Below are positions 11,701 to 23,500 of a stretch of 64,000 nucleotides of DNA, piece by piece. The stretch lies in the NCBI GenBank assembly GCA_030686995.1, contig CM060685.1, forward strand, positions 25,280,065 to 25,344,064, in the 5' to 3' direction. Position numbers and translations under genes: made by a program. The notes under the pieces were generated by a model. That model saw nothing but the letters and a program-made list of their open reading frames with translations. It had not been told where the DNA came from and ran no database searches. How positions within the stretch are numbered: position 1 is the first letter of the stretch; every line of letters starts with the position of its first letter. The stretch comes from Artemisia argyi (lineage: Eukaryota > Streptophyta > Magnoliopsida > Asterales > Asteraceae).

Positions 11701-12162
11701 AACGGATGAACAGTAGTTACTGTACATTCTACTGTATACTCACTCACAAAATACTGTAGCACTACAGTATTGGCTAAAAAGCCCGCTTATTAGTATATTC
11801 TTATAATAATATTGAGACGGAGGAGTAACTTGTCATAACATGTATAATTTTATTGTATCATAAAAACTAACCGCCCGTCTCTTACAAATAACTACCACCA
11901 ACCAACTAAATATACGACTGATAATGCATGCTTTTTCTCTTAACTTTAGCCCTTAAGGCTACGGGATATAAGACACAAATCCTTATTTCTTTTGGCAATA
12001 ATGCAATAAAAAGTATTTCACGTGCATTAATATTAGCTTTTATGAAAATACGAATTGAAACGTTCCACACGGTTTTGCTTCTACATATTCGTGTTTTAAA
12101 ATCCAACGCATGCATCCAAATTTGGTCCACGTTTTAAAATCAAAGTGGTAGATAATTAAGAA
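10646..12162. other. gene-free spacer with simple repeats
   Basis: No coding sequence was recognised. Features are an AAAAT microsatellite (about 11406-11431), an A-run (about 11670-11698), a GC-rich hairpin CCCGCGCGTTGCCGCGGG (11633-11650), and a possible small foldback near 11115-11290 whose ends share AATTGTAGCCAATT-like words. Confidence 0.45.
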
Positions 12163-12465
12163 TATATTGCAGAAGTAGTCCTTGTGATTTGGCCAAATTA
12201 CATATTTCATCTCAATTTTTTCGAAAGTGCAGGTAACATTTGTGAGTAACTTATGAGTGCAATTTATATCTTTGACTAAAGTGAAATAACTAAATTAACC
12301 TTGTCTTTTTTCTCTTTAATATTATAAAAATGATAAGTATTTTAGTCATTTTATTTTGGTTAGGGATGAAAATTGCACTCATAAATTTCTCGCAAAGACG
12401 GTGCTTGCATTTTCAAAAAACTGAGATTGCAACTTGTTCAAATGGACGATTTTTGCAATTTACTC
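12163..12465. mobile_element. foldback MITE, copy 1
   Basis: This is a direct paralogue of 12913-13227. It runs from ATATTGCAGAAGTAGTCC to GGACGATTTTTGCAATTTAC, an imperfect inverted pair (about GTAAATTGCAAAAA). Shared internal words include GAGTGCAATTT, TTTTAGTCATTTT and GCACTCATAA. It has no coding capacity. Confidence 0.65.
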
Positions 12466-12912
12466 ATTATTTAATTACATGGTCCCATTATTGATGGAAC
12501 ATATTATTCTTAAGAATTAGTACATCTTCTTTCGGGCTGTTGTATTTTTTTTTGTTTGACTTTTAAGTATTTTAAATATGTAGTTGGTTTTAAATCTTAT
12601 ATTTATAAAAAAATGATAACTTGTAACGTTGATCAATTTGCATGTCCAGAGTCTTAATGATAATACGTGAAAAATAACTTTCACACTAACATGTTTGTGA
12701 GAACTTTTGCACACTTTGAAAAAAACATCATTATTTTCTTGCAAAGTATTTTGTCTTTTGTTTGAATCTAGTACATCATATTTCACTATATGCAGGCTTG
12801 TTCTAGATAAAAAGAAATGGTAGATTGATTCTAGAAAACAACTGTCACTCCTTTGACTTCTCTAGAATATGAAGTGAACATAGACCAAACAAACATATCC
12901 AAAAAGGCAAAC

Positions 12913-13227
12913 GAGTAAATTGCAAAAGTCCTCTTTGTAGTTTAGCCGGATTGCATGTTTCGTCTCTATCTTTTCTAAAATACAGGCACCGTCTTTGTGG
13001 GTTATTTACGAGTGCAATTTTCGTCCTTGACCAAAATAAAATGACCAAATTACCCTTCTCTTATTGCTCTTTGATAATAAAAGGATGGCATTTTAGTCAT
13101 TTTGTTTTGGCCAGGACAAATTAGTGATTACACTCATAAGTAATAGGGATGGTGCCTGCATTTTCGGAAAGGCAGAGACGCAACATACAATTTGGCCAAA
13201 CCAGAAGGACGATTTTTGCAATTTACT
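12913..13227. mobile_element. foldback MITE, copy 2, upstream of the receptor kinase
   Basis: It starts GAGTAAATTGCAAAAGTCC and ends GGACGATTTTTGCAATTTAC, forming terminal inverted repeats of about 20 bases. It is in the same orientation as copy 1 and ends about 215 bases before the kinase start codon, so it may contribute to that promoter. Confidence 0.7.
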
Positions 13228-13394
13228 TAAATTAAAGCAAACCAAACAAGACTAAGAAAAACCACACAAGTTTTAATACATCAAGTACTAGTGTACTAAA
13301 GAAGAATATTAGAAGCGTGTATAGTCAAACTTTTGAACATACACAAAAAAACACTTTCACACTTTTCATTTCATACATAATACATTTGTCTATT

Positions 13395-13401
13395 TATATA
13401 A
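13395..13401 (+). promoter_or_regulatory. TATA box of the receptor kinase gene
   Basis: TATATAA lies about 45 bases before the ATG at 13444, which would give a short leader. Confidence 0.5.
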
Positions 13402-13443
13402 ACTTTAGCCTTCATCTCATCACCTTATACACACCATCACAAT

Positions 13444-15921
13444 ATGCACATAAGAAGCCTTTGTTTCATATTACCATCAGACCATGACCATGATCATGAT
13501 CATGGTCATGGCCACAACCTTAAAGAAACCGATCACACGAGCTCACGTAAACATCGGTCTTGTGGCATACATGTTCCTAGTACTATAAAACATGCACTTC
13601 AGAAGCTCTTTGACAACAGGCCACATATTGGTTCTTGCGGTTTTTGTCATCAAAGGTCTGCCGTCTATCATGACACCGAAGGAGTCATGTTTCCTAATGA
13701 GAAAGTGTTTACGGGACATAGCCCGAAAATGTTTAGTTACTCTGAGCTTTATATAGGGACCAAAGGGTTTAGTAAAAATGAGGTTTTGGGGAGTGGGGGG
13801 TTCGGGAGGGTCTATAGAGCGGTTTTGCCTAGCGATGGAAGCATGGTTGCGGTTAAATGTTTGATGGAGACTGGTGAGAGGTTTGAGAAGACTTTTAGGG
13901 CCGAGCTCGAGGCTGTGGCTCGTTTGAGACATAAGAACCTTGTCCCGTTACGTGGATGGTGTGTTCATGATGATCAGTTGTTGCTTGTTTATGAGTATAT
14001 GCCGAATAGGAGTCTTGATAGAGTGTTGTTTAGGAAGGCTGGGGCGGTTCTTGGATGGGATCAGAGGGCGAAAATTGTGAAGGGTTTAGCCGGGGCTTTG
14101 TTTTATTTACATGAGCAGTTGGAGGCTCAGATTATACACCGTGATGTGAAAACGAGCAATGTGATGCTTGATTCACGGCTTAACGCGAGGCTTGGTGATT
14201 TTGGGCTGGCTAGATTGTTGGAACATGAACTTAACTACGAAATAAGAGTCCCATCAGTAAAACGTCGTACGTTTAAAGTGGCAGACACTACACGAATAGG
14301 TGGGACAATTGGATACTTATCACCCGAAAGTTTCGTGAAAGGAGGTGTTGCTACTGCGAAATCAGATGTTTTCAGCTTTGGTATCGTGTTGCTCGAGATT
14401 TCTTCAGGTAGAAAAGCAGTGGATCTTACTTTTCCTGATGAGAAGATTGTTCTTCTCGATTGGATACGAGATTTAGCTGATGAGAAACTTACTGCAAAAG
14501 CTATTGATCGTAGATTCAAAGACGGGTCATATAAAGTTCAGGAAATTGAGCATATGATCCATCTCGGGCTGCTATGCACAGTCCATGAACCACGAGCTCG
14601 ACCCAACATGAGATGGATCTTGGATATGCTTTTGAGTAGCTGTAATAACCTCCCTGATCTTCCGTCTTTCAAAGCCCACCCTCGATATATCTCTATATCG
14701 CCACCTATTAGTCGTACTGTTACCAACAGTAACACCACCACTACACCATCATTAACTCCCAACATGACCACCACCACAACCACCACCAATGCTACCGTTT
14801 CCGAGAACCAAACAATCTTCCTATCTGCCAAGGACGAAAGCTTGTATGCAACTGCAGAAGACGATGTCCCCATTTCGACCCATTTGACCCGTCGCCAGTC
14901 GAAAATATTCTCCATGGTCCAACCACCACGCGAGATAACTTACAACGAGATCATATCCGCAACTGACAATTTCTCAGATTATAACCGATTAGCCGAGCTT
15001 GATTTTGGGACATCGTACTATGGTGTTCTTGATAACCAAGACATAATCGTAAAGAGGCTTGGGATGAAGACATGTCCTGCATTACGTACGCGGTTCTCCA
15101 ATGAGCTCTCGAACTTGGGAAGACTTAACCATAGGAACATTATTCAGCTCCATGGTTGGTGCACCGAACAAGGTGAGATGCTTGTGGTCTACAACTATTC
15201 AGCTAACCGTGTCTTGGGTCAGCTTCTTTTGCATCACAGCCATCGAAAATCACAGCCCGTCCTCAAATGGACTCACCGATACAACATTGTGAAATCACTA
15301 GCTGGTGCGGTTCTGTATCTTCACAACGAATGGGAAGAACAAGTGATTCATAGAAACATCACTTCTTCAGCTATAGGTATCGAACCGGACATGAATCCTA
15401 GGTTAGGCTCATTCGCGTTAGCAGAATTTCTAACACGAAACGAACATGAACATGTCAGCAAGGAAAGTTCTGTACACGGGATTTTTGGATATATAGCACC
15501 GGAATATCTGGAGTCGGGGGTAGCTACCACAATGGCTGATGTATACAGCTTCGGCGTAGTGGCGCTTGAAGTAGTTAGTGGACAGATGGTGGTTGATTTC
15601 AGAAGACCTGACGTGTTACTAGTGAAAAGAGTGCATGAATTTGAGATTCAAAAGAGGGATTACGAACAATTTGTGGATCCGAGACTAGATGGAGAGTATG
15701 ATTACAAAGAGATGGTTAGGCTCGTGAAGTTAGGTCTGGCATGCACACGGTCGAACCCAGATTTAAGACCAACAATGTGCGAGATTGTTCGTGTTCTCAA
15801 TGGTAATGATAAATGTCTAAAGGAAGTGGGACTTGGGAAGGAAAAAACGGAAGAATGGAATGAAAGAAACGCGTACACACTGTCATTAGTACGAAGAGTT
15901 CAAGCTTTAGGAATACAATAA
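13444..15921 (+). CDS. LECRKS2: receptor-like kinase of the LecRK-S.2 type, tandem kinase and pseudokinase
   Basis: This intronless 825-aa protein resembles Arabidopsis LecRK-S.2 (At2g32800), which has two kinase domains and no legume-lectin domain. Residues 13-24 are a His/Asp/Gly run. Kinase 1 (about 110-400) has a complete set of motifs: Gly loop GSGGFGRVY (116-124), K138, E154, HRDVKTSN (D234), DFG (252-254), and SPES in the APE position. A Thr/Ser/Asn-rich linker spans about 423-455. Kinase 2 (about 507-790) has lost catalysis: a degenerate Gly loop (LDFGTSYYG), K537 kept, HRN at 636-638 in place of HRD, and SFA at 656-658 in place of DFG. No signal peptide or transmembrane helix is evident, so a cytoplasmic or membrane-associated role is likely. 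The first kinase probably acts in Ser/Thr signalling, with the second as regulator or scaffold (inference). Confidence 0.93.
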   Translation: MHIRSLCFILPSDHDHDHDHGHGHNLKETDHTSSRKHRSCGIHVPSTIKHALQKLFDNRPHIGSCGFCHQRSAVYHDTEGVMFPNEKVFTGHSPKMFSYSELYIGTKGFSKNEVLGSGGFGRVYRAVLPSDGSMVAVKCLMETGERFEKTFRAELEAVARLRHKNLVPLRGWCVHDDQLLLVYEYMPNRSLDRVLFRKAGAVLGWDQRAKIVKGLAGALFYLHEQLEAQIIHRDVKTSNVMLDSRLNARLGDFGLARLLEHELNYEIRVPSVKRRTFKVADTTRIGGTIGYLSPESFVKGGVATAKSDVFSFGIVLLEISSGRKAVDLTFPDEKIVLLDWIRDLADEKLTAKAIDRRFKDGSYKVQEIEHMIHLGLLCTVHEPRARPNMRWILDMLLSSCNNLPDLPSFKAHPRYISISPPISRTVTNSNTTTTPSLTPNMTTTTTTTNATVSENQTIFLSAKDESLYATAEDDVPISTHLTRRQSKIFSMVQPPREITYNEIISATDNFSDYNRLAELDFGTSYYGVLDNQDIIVKRLGMKTCPALRTRFSNELSNLGRLNHRNIIQLHGWCTEQGEMLVVYNYSANRVLGQLLLHHSHRKSQPVLKWTHRYNIVKSLAGAVLYLHNEWEEQVIHRNITSSAIGIEPDMNPRLGSFALAEFLTRNEHEHVSKESSVHGIFGYIAPEYLESGVATTMADVYSFGVVALEVVSGQMVVDFRRPDVLLVKRVHEFEIQKRDYEQFVDPRLDGEYDYKEMVRLVKLGLACTRSNPDLRPTMCEIVRVLNGNDKCLKEVGLGKEKTEEWNERNAYTLSLVRRVQALGIQ

Positions 15922-16060
15922 ATCGATTTCTTTTTTCTTTTGCAAATATGTACAGAGGTGTGAAGTTTTCTAAAATAATATGCATACATATGTACATGAA
16001 GTTTTATGTTGCGTTTATGAACATATTGCAATCAATCTTACATTTTCACGGTTTCTGTTC

Positions 16061-17956
16061 TCAGATTACTTCGACATGAACTTCATTATTGGAGTCGATC
16101 CCAACCCAGTTGATCAGGGAGAATAGGAACTCCCTGAAGCCGACTTTCCCATCCTTGTTCCAGTCCATTTCTCCTGCGTTTATGCACAATTTACATACTA
16201 AAGAAAAATGATTTGACAATTAATTGACGGTATTTTTGCTTGTACAAAAAAGGTTTAGCTTATAAGAACTTATGCAGCACATCAAATCAGTATGGGATAA
16301 TGTATACGAAGGTCACCCAAATTTGCAACTTTTTTTTATCAACGCCACTAAGGCCACTCAGATGCATAGTTGGACACTTGGACGGCCTATAAACTTGTTT
16401 CAATACTTGGTGGCCTCTTTATACATTATTCCAATCATAGTGTCAAAAGATATATGCTGATCTGATCTGGTGTATAAATTCCTATCAGCTAATATCGTGA
16501 CAACTAAGTCCAAAAGTATTACTGAATCGTGACATGGTGACGTGAGTCGGAGATTTCTCCTTAGGAAAATCATCGTTCATCGCTTTAGTCATATCCTTCT
16601 TGTCTAGTTTCCCATCACCATTTTTATCAAGAAATAAAAACGCTTCAATTATGGTATCAAATGTTGATTTGAGCTCTGGTGATCCCATTGTTGTCGCCTA
16701 AAAATAAGGTTGCGCACTTGCGCATTTATTAGATCGTGCTCAAGAATAGTCAAAAGATTTGTGAACATGGGCGGAGATAAGGGGGGGTCACGGGACCCCC
16801 CGGCGAAAAAAAATATAGTGTAAATTTTCGAAAATTTTTATAATTTGCCCCCCCCCCCTAACGTACCAATTTTTAGTGTAGTTTCTAAAAGTTATCATAT
16901 TTTGCCCCCTCGACAAAAAAGTTCTGGCTCCGCCCCTGTTTGTGAACATTGTGTTTACCGTATGGTTTGAAGAGGAGGTACATGTAAGGAGATAGATAAG
17001 GCATAAGACAACGATAAACTCGTTAAATTTCATGCCTTGATTCCTGCCCAAGTTACAAGACTCAAAAAGGTCATTAATTTTGTCCTCTGTGCAGTCGAAT
17101 TGGAATTTGTGTAAGCATTTTCTTAACTCCTCACGGTCGATGGTTCCATTTGAATCAACATCTGCATAAGAAATGAGAATCAGACAAACGGGAATCTGAT
17201 AAAACCGTTGTATATTACTTTACACCATTTCTTGTTAAACTGACCAAACTGTCGAAAAACGCCTCTTATCTCTTCCAATCCTTGTCTGAACTGAGGAAAC
17301 TTCAGAATAATGCTGTTCATGGACCTGATACTGATATTTCCTGGTACATATCTTTTCTTGACCTCTATCATTTTCCTCTCGAGCTCACTGTCCAACCTCT
17401 CGTACCCATTTGTGGAATTGCAACAACCCAGTATTCCTCCAACTTTGAAGAATGATGACTTGAGAGAAGGGCACGGACGAGACATATCTTCATAAAATAT
17501 CAAACATGTAATCAGTGATAAAATCTGTAATAGAATCGATGTTCTATTATAAAGCAGACAAGAGCACGGCTTTGAACCAACAACTGAAAATTTCAGTGAT
17601 TTGGGCATTCTGATTCCAACATTAGCACGACTTCAAGAAAGAACAATTTACAACTTACATCTTTGGGATTGCGTTTACAAAACTGATTATCCATTTAAAA
17701 AACGCGGTTTACAAAAAGCATATGTCAAGCTACTTTTCACAACTGAGTTTTCTCTCCAGGAAAACGTAGAAAATCACCTTTTATAAACAGTTTGCCTAAC
17801 ACTATTTTCGTACTAATTCCAACATGATCAGAACTTCTATGTTAAGAATCTAAACTTGCATCAGATAACACATATGATAAAAGGGCGAAAAACTAATAGC
17901 ATCAAGAAGAAAGTACTGAAAATGTAAACGAAACTCGGAAAAATGGACTTACTCAT
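16061..17956 (-). CDS. CML22: calcium-binding EF-hand protein of the CML21/CML22 type, multi-exon
   Basis: Coding exons on the minus strand are 17485-17245, 17161-16959, 16697-16523 and 16173-16061. All are bounded by GT/AG and join in frame to 243 codons plus stop. An upstream exon ending at 17953 (donor GTAAGT) may supply ATG-A and extend the N-terminus by two residues; otherwise translation starts at 17485. After a Cys-containing N-terminus comes the conserved block LDSELERKMIEVKKRYVPG, then EF-hands. The first loop reads DVDSNGTIDREE. The third is DKNGDGKLDKKD and the fourth DWNKDGKVGFRE, both with good Ca ligands; the second (CNLGRNQGMKFNE) is degenerate. It is a likely Ca2+ sensor without enzymatic activity. 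Intron 3 holds a 171-bp MITE. Its neighbour PHL2 lies upstream on the same strand. Confidence 0.88.
16768..16938. mobile_element. MITE within CML22 intron 3
   Basis: The element has inverted ends TGGGCGGAG and CTCCGCCCCTG and C- and G-runs inside. It is flanked by perfect 10-bp direct repeats TTTGTGAACA at 16758-16767 and 16939-16948. It sits wholly inside the intron (16698-16958), leaving both splice sites intact. Confidence 0.8.
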
Positions 17957-18998
17957 TGAGAATTGGATTGTTTGATTGAGGTGATGTTGTTATAAGGGTG
18001 CAAGAATAATGAGGAGAGAATGATTGAAAAAGAAGATAAATGGAAAGCATTGTGGAAAAGAATCAGGTTCTGATGGTGACTGCAGTGAAATTAAATGAAA
18101 CATTTTCCCTCCTTTTTTCACTTTTTCTAGTGTTTGGGATTGAGTTTTAAGGGGTGATTATTTCGTTATTGCTTTTGTACAACGCAAATAATTGCTAAAT
18201 ATTTTGTTATTGCTCTTTGTGTTATTATAGAGAGAAAATGCAGTTAGAAAAAGTAGAAAATGCAATTCCAAACACGTTAAAAAAGTTGAAGATGTACACC
18301 TAGATAACTAGGATTATAATTCCAAACGTGTGTTTTTCAATCATTATCTCTCTTCATTTAAACCATCATTTCACATGTCAGGATCATGTCAGTAGGAGTG
18401 TACATGAGAATGTTAAGCAGGAAGAAATATCATTTTTCATATTTTATTGACGAGATCAAGCTCGAATCTAAGACAAGCTGAACAGCAATGAGGCAAGCTT
18501 GAGCTGATAAGGGGCATTTAGCAAAACTTGTTTGAGAAGTTAAATAACTCTTGTCCTTAAAGAGCTCGAAACTTGATATTTGTATATGTAAAAGGTGTTA
18601 TTTTCGAATTAATGTTACTACTATTTGAACAACGTTACACACGTAACTAAAACTCACCAATTATGATGCATGAGACGAAAGGGACACCTTTGCGTACGAT
18701 TAAGAGAAAAGGGTTCTGATAGTGCAACTTGTCCATGACCAATACAAGTCCCCGACCAGGTTTAACCATCACAGATTTAGGACCAAATTCGAATGAACTA
18801 AACCAAAGAACTAATAACCAGTCTTTCTTGTGTTCCTACCAACTGTTGCCGACTATACAAATCAGTCATACATGCCAAGATACGGACTAATTAAAGATAA
18901 TCCCTACTTAATAAAACCCGTTTCCCCCTGCATTAGGCTAGAGACCAGGGAAAATGTCATCGGGATAAAAACAAAATATTCCAATAGCTTATCCAAAG
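17957..18998. other. spacer between CML22 5' end and PHL2 3' end
   Basis: This roughly 1-kb stretch should hold the CML22 promoter (about 17960-18200 on the minus strand) and the PHL2 3' UTR (just below 18999). No ORF, repeat or RNA gene is recognisable. Confidence 0.5.
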
Positions 18999-20485
18999 TT
19001 AGACGCCCCTCCACTCCGACTGCATAAACATAGCCCTTTGTCTCTTCTTCACAGCATCAGCCTGAGAACTCAAGCAACTGTCAACATTTGGAGCATGTTC
19101 GTTTTCAATGTGGGCGGAAATGTGGGTGAGTGAAGAGGTTGGGGTGACAGATGGAGGACACTCATTGGCTACCTTGATTGCAAGATCAGATAACTCTTCT
19201 CTAGCTGCATCTAATCCAGCACTTGCTATTGCTTGATCATTTAGAGCTTTGCACGCTTTTTCCAGGATTGATTGAAGATACTTTCCTTGTGATTCGATCC
19301 GAAGTTGGAGACGCTGTTGAACCTGAAACATGTGCCAAGTGTTGGTGTGATATAAACGTGGCCATTGAATCCTAATGCAATTTTGTCAGAATAGGCTGGG
19401 TTGACCCAAACCACCACCAAATGACCTAGCGGTAAGGTCCTTGGTTTCCTCACAAGAGCTCAAGGGTTCAAACCTTGCTAGGCGTATACATACATTTGAG
19501 GGTGGCCAGGAAACGGTCCCGGGATTAACTCGGTGAGGCCGCGTACATCTGAGTCAAGAAGGCTGGCCCTCCCCGCGTAACCTCAACAGGGAAAACCTCA
19601 TCCGTTTAGGTTGGGTTGACACAGACACTTTTCTGTTTTAATAATATTGTAACTAATTAATGCATTACATATGGTTTATAGAAGTTAAGTTCTTTATAAA
19701 GAATTCAGAAGTTGTGCGCGCTACGTACACTTTCGTGACTTCCAACTTGTTAGGCATATTTTACCCATTTGACGTGTTTTTAGCTTTTAATAAAATCTAT
19801 TTGACCCGTTTGGTGATCTTATAAATTTTAACCGTTTGGGCTTATTCTAACCAATTGTCAACAAATACACTCACAGACACACACCTACGAGCAGAAATTT
19901 ATTTCATCAACTAACCTCTAGCTGCTCGTGCAATCTTCGTTGGACTTCCATCTGTACTCGCAAAGCTTCTGTAACCTCGAAGCCACTGTGTCATAACAAG
20001 AAAAGCAAGTAATAAGGTTAAAGCTAGTGGTGGCAAGATGAGTCAAGCGAGCCGCATTGGGCTGGATTGTCCACACACACTTTTGTCCACTCTTTGTATC
20101 AATTTTGAAGTCAAAAAGTATATTACAAACATAAGATTATTACAATAATTTAAATTGCTGAATTAATACGCGTTAGGAGGTTGTATGCATTAAAGTAGAC
20201 TTTCTGGGAGACTTTCAACATTGAACCGTTCCTGTTTTGGTTCAATTTTTTTAATTGACCTGTTTGATATAGAGCACAGCCCATTCATAGATCAATGGGT
20301 CAAAACTGCCACCTTAAAGCTATTACGGTATTACCAATGTAAGAGATAAAAAACAAAACTTACTCATTCAAGTCTTGTGGCATCATTCTTGTAGAAGATG
20401 ATGTGACTGAACCCATGTCCTGGCTCTCAGCAATGCAAGATGCTGTAGAGTATACCCATACGTTAGTAATGAACACTCGGTATTC

Positions 20486-20518
<33 letters not shown>

Positions 20519-23500
20519 TTTTGAAAACAATATTTAATTCTTGAAGCTGTTAACTGAGCAGGGAACTGTAACCCAATCAAGTTTATATATAACGGAGAGA
20601 AAATAATCAGTTCTTTTATGTTTTATCGAATAGGTGTCGTTTGCAGTTGCGATTTTCTTAAAATGGAAAGTTCATAAAGTCATACCTTCTTTAGAGTTCT
20701 CTGAAAACTCTTTGCATGATTGCTTCCCCATTCTGTATTTCTGCAAATACATATATGGCATGAGTTAATGGAAGGAACAAAAAAATGCATCGTTTAACAT
20801 GCTTATTTCAGCAAATTCATTTTGTGGGTTGTGTTGTTATTATAGATATCTTGAACTCTTGATAGTGAGGATAAATAGTCAAAACGGATTCGGTCTAAAC
20901 ATGTCTACTTTTAGTACTGATTCGGTTGGATTAACCAGCAATCCAGGATATACTTCTTTTCTCCCTTTTAAGATATGATTAACGTGCTAATGTATACAAA
21001 AACTATAATACTACAATAATAATCTAAATTATGGTGGCAGTATGTTCTATGTTGTTTCAGTATAGTCTTTATTGTTTCGTTATAGACTTATAGCAGGACC
21101 AAGCCCAGGTAAAGGAGGGTTGTGATAAGTTCAGAAAACCAACGTTAAAAACCCTGACATTCTTATGGAAATGAAATTCGATCAGAATTCCTAGGGTTCA
21201 TGTGGTTGGGTTTCACTTCTAGCCTACGCCAACTTGCTAGGGACTAAAGGCTTGGTATTGTTTTTTAGTTGGTTTTTGTTATTGTTTTCTTGTCATGGAA
21301 ATACTCAAGACCTACCAAAACGTTCAGGTTTAAAATCCATTCCCATTTCTCTCTATTCTTAAATGCATAACCATAGTGATTACTTAATTGCCAACCAAAC
21401 ACCACCAATCAAAAATTTATGCCCGCCTCCATTTCTTGGCCCAACTTGTGATCACCGAATGCTTCTAATTGGACAGATTTGCAACACTCCTAGCTGTTGC
21501 GAGTGCAATTATTAATAGTTTCATTTTCATGAGAGAATGTGTGTTTTTTATAAGAAGTAACACATGACATATAGCTTGAACTAGAAACCGTGAGAGTAGA
21601 CGTTTTTGTATTTACTTTATTAAGAGATAAACAATTTCGGTTGTCTGCATGATATTATATATAGTTACTGTATCAAATAGGTATCAAATTTTGATAGTGG
21701 GACAAACATTGTGTCCCTAAAATCAAATCCAAGGACACAATGTTTGGGTCACTAATTTTATCTGACAACACATCTTTGATAAGCAACTCTATAGTCTATA
21801 TACTATTATGTGGATAAGCCAAACACTCTCAGCTTCATTCTCTCTTGCTCTCCTATGTATCATCACTTAATTCTTCCTCCGAACACAACTGTATTCCTAT
21901 CGTACACTCTTTTATGAAGATTGAATTATTAATAGCAAAAAATGCAAAAGAAAGACTTTTAGCAATATCCGTCAGAGTTGAAGCTTAAGATGATCAATAA
22001 TTGGCCAAGAAATGGGGGCGAAGAAATACTTTGAGCACGAAAAGCGGAATCTTCGTATATGAATTGGGAGGTAGGCTCAACTGCTCAACATAACTTGGAA
22101 TTTTAGTGAAGTTTGTGCGTTTTGTGTAGTTTGTATCATTTTTCATTCATACAAAATTTTAACTAATTAATGTGTAATTATATTTATAGATTCTAAATTG
22201 TTAATTAATGCACTAAATATTGTAACATACTTCCGTTGCAGGTCTCCTTTATATGGTAAGTGAAACCTCGAGTAACATACCAACGTTACAAGTAACAAAG
22301 TTACATTACGGGTCTCCTTTGTGGGTTGTGTTGGTATATACTATAAAGACATCTTGATGATCAAGATATAGATGGCTAAATGAGCGGGTTAAGTCAAAAC
22401 GAGTTCGGGTTGAAATAAGTCATTTGTAGTATATGTCGAAGTGGGTTGAATCTTTTGTCCTTGTTTAAAAGATACTTAATGTGCCAATTACGATTAAAAA
22501 CTAAACCTTTCAATAAAAACTATTTAGGAGGTTGTATGAATTCAAAATAGGTTGTGGGCGACTTTCAACCCATTTTTAACACATTTTACATTTAAGACAT
22601 ATCACAACCAAAACTTCACCCATTCACATGTAAATAGATCGATATTGCAACCTCTAGTCACAAACAACGACAATTGCATATATGATTTTCAGGAGACTGA
22701 ATGTAATTACAGACCTGAAGATGTGACTTCAGATGATAGAGAGTGAGACCTTTTACCCCCATCGTTCTCATTATCATTTTTGGTGTAGCTTCTGCAAACA
22801 TAGAACAAACAAAGAAAGTTAGCGACTATGCACAAAAGTTCAACCTAACTGTGGTAGTCTGGTTGTAAATTTGTTAATCATTCAAGGAAAGATATAAGGA
22901 TTCCGTCAATCATCAATCGTAAATATAGTGTTGGGTTAGCTTCATTTATTTGGAAAAACTATTACGACCACGTATGCATATAAAAATACAAAACTTAAGC
23001 TTTTTAGTCATGTTTGAACCCAAACTATAAGGTAAGAAATCTAGCGTATAACTATAAAGGATCAACTAATATAAGTTTATTCAACTTGACAATAACGTAA
23101 GGATCGATAATATCACATGCACGCACATGGGTTTTATGTTGTTTAAACGTCTGTGGCTGTAAAATCCTTACGATCTTACGTTATCAGATAATTATGTTAA
23201 CATTTTTCAATCATAGTGGTCACAAAAAGTATATAGACAACATGTGTTAGCAACAAATAAAACACCCTAACTGCAGTACTACATATTAAACTAAAAAATC
23301 AAATAGACCAACTATAACTCAAATTAGGCTCCATTATTGACAAATTATCACAATGTAGTAACTTGCTCTTTGCTCAAGTAAACTCCTAAGTCCTAACCAT
23401 AGGCTATGGAGATTAGTCTTTCCAGTCAACCAAAACTGAATAATAGTCCGCTTAATGATTTTTAGTCTACATCATGACTTGTGGAGTCATAATACTACTT

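Noticed and set aside
16485..16688. stand-alone EF-hand protein of 67 aa
   Set aside because: It is exon 4 of the CML22 gene; the apparent C-terminus is intron sequence.
19406..19611. tRNA gene
   Set aside because: Box A and box B are present but no cloverleaf could be drawn and target duplications flank it, so it is a SINE.
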